A stretch of DNA of 5,301 bases from an uncultured Lachnospiraceae bacterium. Lineage in GTDB: Bacteria > Bacillota_A > Clostridia > Lachnospirales > Lachnospiraceae. The DNA lies in assembly GCA_900556645.1 (NCBI GenBank), contig USPJ01000115.1, positions 1-5,301 of the forward strand. The letters are read 5' to 3'. Shown piece after piece: positions 1 through 5,301 of this stretch. The position numbers were made by a program, and so were the translations under genes. Positions within the stretch are counted from its first letter, which is position 1, and each line of letters begins with the position of its first letter. The notes under the pieces are model-generated. The model had not been told where the DNA came from, searched no databases, and saw nothing but the letters and a program-made list of their open reading frames with translations.

Positions 1-1343
1 CGTCGTCCGTCGCCCATAGCGAGAATGACGGTAGCTCCACCCCGCACGATATCGCCTCCGGCGTAAAGGTCGGGCAGATCGCTCTTCATGGATTCTTGAT
101 CGACGACTATTGTTCCCCATTTACTGATGTTAAGACCCTTTACTGTATGAGGTATGAGAGGATTGGGGGATACGCCTATACTGACGATAACCTCGTCGAT
201 ATCGATTTCTTCAATGGCTCCCGGTATGGCGACCGGGCTGCGGCGACCCGATTCGTCTGGCTCACCCAATTCCATTTTTTGCAAACGCATTTTGGTAACG
301 TGCCCTTTTTCGTCCCCTATGTATTCAATGGGGTTATGCAGTGTGAGGAATTCGATGCCTTCTTGCTTGGCGTGTTTTACTTCTTCGGTACGGGCCGGCA
401 TTTCGTCTTCGCTGCGGCGATATACGATGATGGCGCGCTCGGCTCCTAAGCGTCGTGCTGTGCGCACCGAATCCATAGCCGTGTTTCCGCCGCCGATAAC
501 GGCGACACGTCGTCCGTGAAAGACCGGTGTTTCGGCATCAGGCTCGGCTGCATGCATCAGGTTTACCCGTGTAAGGTATTCGTTGCTCGACATCACCCCA
601 ATGAGGTTTTCTCCCGGGATGTTCATGAAACGAGGCAAGCCGGCTCCGCTGGCGACGAAAATTCCTTTGAATCCCATTTCATGCAGATCTTCGTAAGAGA
701 GCGTTTTTCCTATGATGCAATCGGTTATGAATTCGACACCCATTTTTCGCAGACTATCGATTTCCACGTCTACGATGCGGTTGGGCAGACGAAATTCCGG
801 GATTCCGTATTTCAGAACGCCTCCGATTTCGTGGAGAGCTTCGAATACGGTTACCGAGTATCCTTTCTTTATCATGTCGCCTGCAAATGAAAGTCCGGCA
901 GGGCCGGAACCGACAACGGCCACCTTCATGCCGTTGGAGGGGGCCTTCTCGGGCTTGGTGTTCACGTTCTCCCGGTACCAGTCGGCAACAAAGCGCTCCA
1001 GGCGACCGATAGCTACAGGCTCGCCCTTGATACCAAGCACGCATTTGCCCTCGCACTGGTTTTCCTGCGGGCAGACACGTCCACAAACTGCCGGCAGTGC
1101 GGAAGATTTTCCGATGACTTTGGAAGCCTCCTCAAAATTTCCATCCTTAACCTGCTCGATAAATGCAGGGATGTTAATGGATACCGGACAGCCCTCGATA
1201 CATTTTGCATTCTTACAGTTGATGCAGCGGGATGCCTCCTCCATTGCCTCTTCTTTGCTATATCCTAAACATACTTCGTCGAAGTTTGTTGCTCTTACCT
1301 TTGGTTCCTGCTCTCTGACAGGAGTCTTCTTTAATACATCCAT
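1..1343 (-). CDS. nfnB: NfnB-type subunit of NADH-dependent reduced ferredoxin:NADP+ oxidoreductase (GltD/glutamate synthase small-subunit family), partial, cut by left edge
   Basis: Cytoplasmic flavo-iron-sulfur subunit, inferred to pair with the upstream NfnA and exchange electrons between NADPH, NADH and ferredoxin. Translating from ATG 1343 gives one open frame of 447 full codons to the left edge; family proteins are about 460-470 residues, so only the extreme C-terminus is missing. Two cysteine clusters for [4Fe-4S] centres are visible: C40, C43, C48, C52-P, then C87, C91, C97, C101. The FAD Rossmann motif GSGPAG is at 145-150 with an acidic residue ending the next strand (E168). The NADP(H) Rossmann motif GGGNTAMD is at 284-291, followed by a YRR motif. 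The C-terminal FAD motif AGGD is at 428-431. The start is fixed by GGAGGTGA six bases upstream and by overlap with the nfnA stop. No large glutamate synthase subunit is in view. Composition changes twice inside the gene, near codons 84-92 and 147-150, without breaking the frame. Family assignment is firm; the NfnB role rests on the NfnA neighbour. Confidence 0.85.
   Translation of the reverse strand, partial: MDVLKKTPVREQEPKVRATNFDEVCLGYSKEEAMEEASRCINCKNAKCIEGCPVSINIPAFIEQVKDGNFEEASKVIGKSSALPAVCGRVCPQENQCEGKCVLGIKGEPVAIGRLERFVADWYRENVNTKPEKAPSNGMKVAVVGSGPAGLSFAGDMIKKGYSVTVFEALHEIGGVLKYGIPEFRLPNRIVDVEIDSLRKMGVEFITDCIIGKTLSYEDLHEMGFKGIFVASGAGLPRFMNIPGENLIGVMSSNEYLTRVNLMHAAEPDAETPVFHGRRVAVIGGGNTAMDSVRTARRLGAERAIIVYRRSEDEMPARTEEVKHAKQEGIEFLTLHNPIEYIGDEKGHVTKMRLQKMELGEPDESGRRSPVAIPGAIEEIDIDEVIVSIGVSPNPLIPHTVKGLNISKWGTIVVDQESMKSDLPDLYAGGDIVRGGATVILAMGDGR
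895..1090. other. GC-rich middle block of the nfnB mosaic
   Basis: Counting G+C gives 112 of 180 bases (62%) at 901-1080. The same count gives 82 of 180 (46%) at 1141-1320 and 127 of 240 (53%) at 1-240. The block covers codons of about 86-148, from the second cysteine cluster to the FAD glycine motif. Codons here are strongly G/C-ending (GCC, AAC, AAG, GAG), unlike those on either side. The reading frame runs through unchanged. Confidence 0.7.
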
Positions 1344-2230
1344 TATTTGTCACCTCCACAATGTCCGCATCCGCCGTGATGGGTGTCGCCTTCCTGAAGC
1401 TTGAGCATTGCTCTTCCCTCTTCTGTCTTATACATCTGCTGTCTCTTCATTGCCTGATCGAAATCTACCAGATGACCGTCAAATTCCGGTCCGTCTACAC
1501 AGGCAAATTTCACCTCATCACCTACGGTCAGACGGCATGCTCCGCACATTCCGGTACCGTCTACCATTATCGGGTTCATGGATACTATGGTCGGTATCTC
1601 TAATTTTTTCGTCAAAAGACAGACGAATTTCATCATAATCATTGGTCCGATAGCAACACATACATCATAATTCTTACCCTCTTTTACCAGGTCCTCAATG
1701 ACTGTGGTTACCATACCGGAACGTCCATATGTACCGTCATCTGTGGTTACATACAGATTTCCTGCTACTGCTTCCATCTCTTTTTCCAGAATCAGCATAT
1801 CTTTGGTTTTAGAACCAACAATGACATCCACATCTATTCCGTTTTCACGCATCCACTTTACCTGTGGATATACCGGAGCAGCTCCTACACCGCCGGCTAC
1901 GAAAAGAATCTTTTTCTTCTTTAACTCTTCTACATCTTCACTACAGAACTCAGACGGACAGCCCAACGGACCTACAAAGTCACGGAACGCATCTCCTACC
2001 TCCAAAGCTGTCATTCTCTGTGTGGAAGCTCCCACCACCTGAAATACGATGGTAACTGTTCCTGCCTCTTTGTCATAGTCACAGATAGTAAGAGGAATTC
2101 TCTCACCCTCTTCATCGATTTTCACGATAATAAATTGTCCCGGCAGACAGGATTTTGCCACTCTAGGTGCCTTTACATCCATCAGATAAATTTTATCTGC
2201 CAGCTTCTCCTTTTTTACAATTGGATACAT
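1343..2230 (-). CDS. nfnA: NfnA-type subunit (sulfide/dihydroorotate dehydrogenase-like FAD/NAD-binding protein)
   Basis: A protein of 295 residues, the usual length for NfnA, in the ferredoxin-NADP+ reductase superfamily. It is expected to carry FAD and a [2Fe-2S] cluster, bind NAD(H), and form a cytoplasmic complex with NfnB. The FAD-binding motif R44-I-P-L-T-I lies in the N-terminal barrel. The nucleotide-binding loop GGVGAAP is at 113-119, and a GP-MMK stretch near 195-201 is typical of the family. The cluster site is D224-x4-C229-x2-C232 with C244; one Asp plus three Cys is the ligand set described for NfnA [2Fe-2S]. The protein ends in an odd His/Gly/Cys tail (HHGGCGHCGGDK) with C288 and C291. 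I chose ATG 2230 because GGGAGG lies five bases upstream; an in-frame ATG at 2248 would put that sequence inside the gene. PyrK/HydG-like sulfide dehydrogenase relatives are the alternative reading, but the adjacent NfnB argues against them. Confidence 0.85.
   Translation of the reverse strand: MYPIVKKEKLADKIYLMDVKAPRVAKSCLPGQFIIVKIDEEGERIPLTICDYDKEAGTVTIVFQVVGASTQRMTALEVGDAFRDFVGPLGCPSEFCSEDVEELKKKKILFVAGGVGAAPVYPQVKWMRENGIDVDVIVGSKTKDMLILEKEMEAVAGNLYVTTDDGTYGRSGMVTTVIEDLVKEGKNYDVCVAIGPMIMMKFVCLLTKKLEIPTIVSMNPIMVDGTGMCGACRLTVGDEVKFACVDGPEFDGHLVDFDQAMKRQQMYKTEEGRAMLKLQEGDTHHGGCGHCGGDK
1350..1357 (-). promoter_or_regulatory. Shine-Dalgarno of nfnB embedded in the nfnA coding end
   Basis: Reading the minus strand, GGAGGTGA sits six bases before ATG 1343 and lies within the codons for the last Gly-Gly-Asp residues of nfnA. 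The nfnA stop and nfnB start share bases as TAATG (1345-1341). This arrangement suggests translational coupling, giving matched amounts of the two subunits. It also settles the nfnB start. Confidence 0.85.
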
Positions 2231-2235
2231 AGTTT

Positions 2236-2241
2236 CCTCCC
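2236..2241 (-). promoter_or_regulatory. Shine-Dalgarno that decides the nfnA start
   Basis: Minus-strand GGGAGG ends five bases before ATG 2230. The in-frame ATG at 2248 has no comparable site upstream of it (the preceding bases are AT-rich), so the shorter protein beginning M-Y-P-I-V-K is preferred. Confidence 0.8.
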
Positions 2242-2248
2242 ATTTCAT

Positions 2249-2425
2249 TATTTGGATTAGAAAATCAAGGCCTGTATCCCTTAACTTTCCATCTCCTGTT
2301 TTCTCCTGTATAACAACCTTATGATACTAAATTTTAAGCTATTCCGCAACAGCCTTCGGAAAAAATGTACACTTCAAAAAAAATGTAAATTTATCCAATA
2401 ATCATGGTTTTTTTCTCAAAAAGCC
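2249..2425. other. Intergenic region between the ABC importer operon and nfnAB, with two short direct repeats
   Basis: AT-rich gap with no credible coding frame. Besides the candidate promoter, it holds two direct repeats. AAAAAATGTA occurs at 2360-2369 and 2378-2387, 18 bases apart, just upstream of the -35 as transcription runs. TCTCCTGT occurs at 2292-2299 and 2302-2309, 10 bases apart, inside the predicted leader. No GC-rich hairpin followed by a T-run was found after the ATPase stop, so termination of the importer operon is unresolved and some read-through into nfnA is possible. No T-box or other riboswitch signature was recognised. Confidence 0.6.
2321..2349 (-). promoter_or_regulatory. 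Candidate sigma-A promoter for nfnAB
   Basis: On the minus strand, TTGCGG (2349-2344) is followed by a 17-base AT-rich spacer and then TATCAT (2326-2321). The -10 differs from TATAAT at one base; the -35 keeps only TTG. It would start transcription near 2314, giving a leader of about 85 bases before nfnA. Position and spacing are good, but the call rests on consensus match alone. Confidence 0.5.
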
Positions 2426-3199
2426 TTAATTTCCACACTCAATACTGATTTCATTAAAGGTCTTTAAAATGTCATCCACCTGAATCGCTGCTTTTTCCAT
2501 TCCCGCTTTATCTATGATGGCATTTCCCTGATGCATCATAATCAGCCGATTTCCGTATTCTACCGCATACCGCAGATTGTGGGTTACCATGATGGTGGTA
2601 ACCTTCTTTTCTTTTACAATCTTGTCTGTCAGTTCCATAATCAATTCCGCTGTTTTCGGGTCAAGGGCCGCTGTATGTTCATCCAAAATCAAAAACTCAA
2701 TAGGATTCATGGTTGCCATCAGAAGTGCTAAGGTCTGACGCTGACCACCTGAAAGGGCGCCCACCTTTGTTTCCATCTGATTTTCCAGTCCTAAGTTCAA
2801 ATCCCGAAGCATCTCCCGGTACTGTTCCGCTCTCGCTTTATTGACTCCTCTTCCCAGTCCATATCCTTTTCCTTTGTTGTCTGCGATGGACATATTTTCC
2901 AGAATCGTCATGCTGGGACAGGTTCCCTTCGCCGGGTCCTGATATACCCTGCCAATTTTCCGGTGACGGATATAGTCTTTTTTATTTACAATATCTGCTC
3001 CGTTTACCAAAATGGCACCGGAATCCACCGGGATGGTTCCACAGATAATATTCAGCATAGAGGTTTTCCCCGAGCCGTTACTTCCCACCACTGACACAAA
3101 TTCTCCGTCCCTAATGGTCAGGTTAAAATCTTCAAAGAGACACAGCTCATTTACTGTTCCCGGATTATAATTTTTGTTAATATTCTTTAATTCAAGCAT
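2426..3199 (-). CDS. ABC transporter ATP-binding protein of the BMP/TrpX-type importer
   Basis: Cytoplasmic ATPase of 257 residues that powers the importer encoded just upstream. All nucleotide-binding motifs are intact: Walker A GSNGSGKT at 39-46, Q-loop Q87, signature LSGGQ at 149-153, Walker B FLILDE at 169-174, D-loop ALDP at 178-181 and switch histidine H207. Its start overlaps the permease end by 8 bases in a different frame. A Shine-Dalgarno AAGGTG lies inside the permease end, seven bases before ATG 3199, suggesting coupled translation. The partners match the conserved trio COG2984 (binding protein), COG4120 (permease) and COG1101 (ATPase), recalled from family knowledge. Only one ATPase gene is present, so the transporter probably uses a homodimer. 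Substrate is not evident from this subunit. Confidence 0.93.
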   Translation of the reverse strand: MLELKNINKNYNPGTVNELCLFEDFNLTIRDGEFVSVVGSNGSGKTSMLNIICGTIPVDSGAILVNGADIVNKKDYIRHRKIGRVYQDPAKGTCPSMTILENMSIADNKGKGYGLGRGVNKARAEQYREMLRDLNLGLENQMETKVGALSGGQRQTLALLMATMNPIEFLILDEHTAALDPKTAELIMELTDKIVKEKKVTTIMVTHNLRYAVEYGNRLIMMHQGNAIIDKAGMEKAAIQVDDILKTFNEISIECGN

Positions 3200-4076
3200 T
3201 GTTTTTCACCTTCTTCTTTCTATCCATGCTGACCACCAAAATAATAAGGAAGAGAATTGCTGTTACCAGCTTCAAATCCGTGGACTGCAAACCAAAACTG
3301 ATGGCGATGGCAACACAGGCTTTGTAAATGATAGAGCCGATAACAACACTGGTAGTCACACGGAAAAAGGTTACTTTTTTGAAAAGGCTGGTTCCGATAA
3401 TGACGCTGGCAAGACCAATTACCACAGTTCCGGTTCCCATGGATACATCAAAGTATCTCTGCTGTTGGGTATAGATGCAACCACTTAAGGTTACCAGTCC
3501 GTTTGCAATAGCAAGACCTGCAATTTTTACCAGTCCCTTATCCACACCCATGGAAGTTACAATGGTGTCATTATCGCCCACTGCCCTGAGCAAAAATCCC
3601 GATTTTGTACTCATGTACCAGTCCAGCAAGAATTTCATTACCAATGTAATGACAAGAACGATTACCACCGTACTGAAGGTTGCTGCTTTCCCTTTAAAAA
3701 TACTGTTGACCAAATCGTTGTCAAAGATGGTTTTCTCCGTATAAATCGGCAGATTGGCACGTCCCGCAATTCTCAGATTGACGGTATACAATGCCGTCAT
3801 CATAATGATTCCCGACAACAAATCCCGCACCTTTAATTTTACATGGATAATTCCTGTCAAAACTCCCACAAAAGCTCCCGCTGCAAAGGATACAAACAAC
3901 GTAATGACCGGGTTTATTCCTTTTGTTATCATAACAGCCGTGATGGCAGCCCCCAAAGGGAAGCTGCCGTCTACGGTTAAATCCGGAAAATCCAGAATTT
4001 TATATGTGATATATACGCCTAATGCCATGATGGCATAAATCATGCCTTGTTCTAACACACTTAATACTAGTGCCAC
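3192..4076 (-). CDS. ABC transporter permease, BPD_transp_2 family (COG4120-like)
   Basis: Integral membrane subunit of 294 residues forming the substrate channel, probably as a homodimer because no second permease is present. Hydrophobic segments lie roughly at 5-25, 40-53, 56-78, 85-104, 134-156, 185-203, 213-235, 244-264 and 269-285. The N-terminal stretch DLTVDGSFPLGAA (32-44) and the cytoplasmic loop LRAVGDNDTIVTSMGVD (163-179), which probably contacts the ATPase, look characteristic of this permease group. The protein ends in a basic tail (RKKKVKNNA), consistent with the positive-inside rule. The start codon is GTG, supported by GGAGGTAA a few bases upstream. It lies 29 bases after the binding-protein gene and overlaps the ATPase gene by 8 bases, so the three genes form one operon. 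Confidence 0.92.
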   Translation of the reverse strand: MALVLSVLEQGMIYAIMALGVYITYKILDFPDLTVDGSFPLGAAITAVMITKGINPVITLFVSFAAGAFVGVLTGIIHVKLKVRDLLSGIIMMTALYTVNLRIAGRANLPIYTEKTIFDNDLVNSIFKGKAATFSTVVIVLVITLVMKFLLDWYMSTKSGFLLRAVGDNDTIVTSMGVDKGLVKIAGLAIANGLVTLSGCIYTQQQRYFDVSMGTGTVVIGLASVIIGTSLFKKVTFFRVTTSVVIGSIIYKACVAIAISFGLQSTDLKLVTAILFLIILVVSMDRKKKVKNNA

Positions 4077-4080
4077 GTTA

Positions 4081-4088
4081 TTACCTCC
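4081..4088 (-). promoter_or_regulatory. Shine-Dalgarno supporting the GTG start of the permease
   Basis: Minus-strand GGAGGTAA lies directly before the GTG at 4076, with seven bases between GGAGG and the start codon. It decides the use of the non-ATG start; the next in-frame ATG is 11 codons downstream and would remove half of the first membrane segment. Confidence 0.85.
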
Positions 4089-4105
4089 AAGCTTTTCATC
4101 CGTTT

Positions 4106-5119
4106 TTATTCTACGGTAATCTCCGTAAATGTTTCTGCCGCACCGGAAATATAATCTGCATCCAGCTGCATGCCGATTTTATCTGCTGCCGCTGTGTTGA
4201 CATAGAGTGCGGAATCTGCATTTTTGATATACTCGGTTTCCTCTGCGGTTGCCTCACCCTTTAAAATTTTTGCTGCCATGGCTCCGGTCTTTTTGCCCAG
4301 TTCAAAGTAGTCAATACCCATAGCTGCTACACAGCCTGCTTTTACCTGCTCTATCTCACTTCCGAATACCGGGATGTTTTTGGCATTTGCTTTTTCGATT
4401 ACGGTCTGTAATGCCTGAACTACGGTATTGTCGGTAAGATTACAGATACAATCTACTTTTCCCACTAAATCGGAAGCTGCCAAATCCACATCTGCAATGG
4501 TGTTGATTCCGGTATCTACAATTTCAAATCCATATTCTCCGGCTTTTTCTTTATACTCTTTGATGGTGCTGACAGAGTTTGCTTCGCTTGTGGTATACAG
4601 AATACCGATTTTCTTTGCCTCCGGCATCATAGCACGAATCATTTTTAACTGTTCTTCCACCGGAAGTAAATCGCAGGAACCGGTTACATTCCCTGCATTC
4701 GCTCCATCTTTTTTGACAAGGCCTGCTCCCACCGGGTCAGATACTGCTGTATAGACTACCGGAATATCTGCTTTCATACAGGAGTTGTAAGCACTCATAG
4801 CACTCGGAGTTGCAATGGCACACACCAAATCTACTTTTTTGGATACATAACTGTCTGCAATGGTTCCGGCTGTTCCTGTATCTGTCTGTGCATTGTCATA
4901 ATATACTTTCAGATTTTTATCCTCTTCGATACCTGCTTCTTTTAATCCCTCTAAGAATCCTTCTCTACAGTTATCCAGAGAACCATGCTCTGCAAACTGT
5001 GAAATACCGATGGTATATTCCGCCTTATCGGATTTGGAACTGCTGTCGCTGCCGCAGCCTACAAGTGCTGTTGCTGCAAGTGCCATTGTCATCATTACTG
5101 CCAATACTCTTTTTTTCAT
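4106..5119 (-). CDS. Lipoprotein substrate-binding protein of ABC importer (ABC_sub_bind / TrpX-like family)
   Basis: Extracytoplasmic solute receptor of 337 residues that delivers ligand to the permease. The signal peptide has a basic start (MKKR), a hydrophobic core, and lipobox L19-V20-G21-C22, so mature protein should be lipid-anchored at C22, followed by a Gly/Ser-rich linker. The mature part has the two-lobe layout of family PF04392: IGISQF near the start of lobe one, the segment VCAIATPSAMSAYN and VVYTAVSDPVGAGLV, then IGILYTTSEANS at the start of lobe two and IPVFGSE later. Characterised relatives such as pneumococcal TrpX (SP_1069) bind aromatic amino acids; applying that to this protein is inference, and no T-box leader supports a tryptophan link. 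First gene of the operon, with AGAGGT seven bases before ATG 5119. Confidence 0.93.
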   Translation of the reverse strand: MKKRVLAVMMTMALAATALVGCGSDSSSKSDKAEYTIGISQFAEHGSLDNCREGFLEGLKEAGIEEDKNLKVYYDNAQTDTGTAGTIADSYVSKKVDLVCAIATPSAMSAYNSCMKADIPVVYTAVSDPVGAGLVKKDGANAGNVTGSCDLLPVEEQLKMIRAMMPEAKKIGILYTTSEANSVSTIKEYKEKAGEYGFEIVDTGINTIADVDLAASDLVGKVDCICNLTDNTVVQALQTVIEKANAKNIPVFGSEIEQVKAGCVAAMGIDYFELGKKTGAMAAKILKGEATAEETEYIKNADSALYVNTAAADKIGMQLDADYISGAAETFTEITVE

Positions 5120-5124
5120 TTTCT

Positions 5125-5208
5125 TTACCTCTTTCTTTCTGCCTTCTGGCTGGTTGATTTGTCCAGAACAAACGCAGTCGCAATCGTCAATGCTTTCCGC
5201 TTATCCAA
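5125..5208 (-). other. Small open frame in the leader of the importer operon, unrecognised
   Basis: A frame of 27 codons begins at TTG 5208 and ends at TAA 5125, five bases before the binding-protein start. It encodes LDKRKALTIATAFVL followed by DKSTSQKAERKR. The composition looks protein-like and ends in a basic tail, but there is no ATG and no clear Shine-Dalgarno. An in-frame TAG lies three codons before the TTG. It could be a leader peptide, the tail of a decayed gene, or chance. I do not recognise it. Confidence 0.2.
5127..5132 (-). promoter_or_regulatory. Shine-Dalgarno of the binding-protein gene
   Basis: Minus-strand AGAGGT seven bases before ATG 5119, in a purine-rich run. It overlaps the stop codon (TAA, 5127-5125) of a small upstream open frame. 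No good -10/-35 pair was found in 5130-5220: a TTGACG at 5190-5185 has no acceptable -10 at 16-18 bases. Confidence 0.75.
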
Positions 5209-5222
5209 AGGATTTTCCTATT

Positions 5223-5245
5223 AAAAAACAAAATGGGCAAGCCCA
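5223..5245 (-). terminator. Possible intrinsic terminator of a transcript from beyond the right edge
   Basis: On the minus strand the inverted repeat TGGGCTTGCCCA (5245-5234) is followed at once by TTTTGTTTTTT. The stem is short (four to six pairs with wobble, small loop), but the T-run is strong. If real, it ends an upstream minus-strand transcript and separates it from the importer operon. Confidence 0.45.
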
Positions 5246-5276
5246 CATCATCTCCCCACCCCTCACTCATGAGAGG

Positions 5277-5300
5277 GCTCGCACACTTTGTGTGCCGAGC
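5277..5300. repeat. Near-perfect hairpin at the right edge
   Basis: GCTCGCACAC (5277-5286), a TTT loop, then GTGTGC-C-GAGC (5290-5300): ten pairs with one bulged C. No T-run follows on either strand inside the window, so it is not called a terminator. It could be part of a mobile-element end, a dispersed repeat or an RNA structure continuing past the edge. Confidence 0.5.
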
Positions 5301-5301
5301 G

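Larger units (their letters stand above)
5187..5301 (-). other. Short open frame entering from the right edge, unrecognised
   Basis: On the minus strand a frame is open from the window edge to TGA 5189-5187, about 37 codons, reading ARHTKCASPLM, then SEGWGDDVGLPILFF, then NRKILWISGKH. It crosses the hairpins described here and overlaps the neighbouring small frame. It may be the C-terminus of a gene beyond the edge, but it is too short to judge and equally fits a non-coding repeat that happens to be open. Confidence 0.2.

Noticed and set aside
894..1094. Frameshift or pseudogene in nfnB at the composition joints
   Set aside because: Translation from ATG 1343 stays in one frame with no stop to the left edge, and all expected motifs keep their order and spacing.
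712..1404. A 230-codon open frame on the plus strand opposite nfnB, and many smaller plus-strand frames elsewhere
   Set aside because: They lie opposite genes with clear motifs, and their translations are low-complexity Ser/Thr/Pro-rich text with no family features. They are antisense shadows.
2231..2248. ATG at 2248 as the nfnA start, giving six extra residues (MKWEET)
   Set aside because: The Shine-Dalgarno sequence for ATG 2230 would fall inside the coding part, and there is no ribosome site before 2248.
2395..2425. Intrinsic terminator after the ATPase gene, from the GGCTTTTT...AAAAAAACC inverted repeat
   Set aside because: The stem is nearly all A-T with a mismatch, and no T-run follows in the direction of transcription.
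5162..5190. TTGACG as the -35 of an importer promoter
   Set aside because: At spacings of 16-18 bases the would-be -10 reads TTCTGG, TCTGGA or CTGGAC, none close to TATAAT.
5255..5265. T-box-like GGGGTGGGG on the minus strand near the right edge
   Set aside because: The downstream ACCGCG part of the T-box core is absent, and no specifier or antiterminator structure could be recognised.
1..5301. CRISPR arrays, tRNA or rRNA genes, transposases, defence genes
   Set aside because: No regularly spaced repeats, no RNA gene signatures and no matching protein motifs were seen on either strand.

Overview
The window looks like gut Clostridia, most likely Lachnospiraceae. The base composition is moderate (about 46% G+C in the 180 bases at 1141-1320), the Shine-Dalgarno sequences are strong, and the gene families are typical of that group. 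The leftmost ~900 bases do not fit: they read like a Bacteroidales sequence, and a short very GC-rich block lies between the two parts. All recognisable genes are on the minus strand and are read from right to left.

Right edge (5120-5301): leader or intergenic DNA with a possible terminator, a strong hairpin at the very edge, and two short open frames of unknown meaning. Then comes a three-gene ABC importer operon: lipoprotein substrate-binding protein (5119-4106), permease (4076-3192) and ATPase (3199-2426). The genes are spaced 29 nt apart and then overlap by 8 nt. The family is the BMP-/TrpX-like importer, whose known members take up aromatic amino acids such as tryptophan. The substrate here cannot be read from the sequence.

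Centre (2231-2425): a gap of about 195 bases with a plausible sigma-A promoter and two short direct repeats. It marks the start of a second operon.

Left half (2230-1): a two-gene unit best read as NfnA-NfnB, the flavin-based electron-bifurcating NADH-dependent reduced ferredoxin:NADP+ oxidoreductase. Such genes are often annotated as a sulfide/dihydroorotate dehydrogenase-like protein plus 'glutamate synthase small subunit'. The two genes overlap in TAATG, and the Shine-Dalgarno sequence of nfnB lies inside the last codons of nfnA. nfnB runs off the left edge, missing only an estimated 15-20 C-terminal residues.

The most notable feature is inside nfnB. One uninterrupted reading frame has three blocks of clearly different composition, and the joints fall in highly conserved motifs. 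This is either a metagenome assembly chimera or a true recombinant gene, and the window alone cannot decide. I see no convincing evidence of a previously undescribed system.
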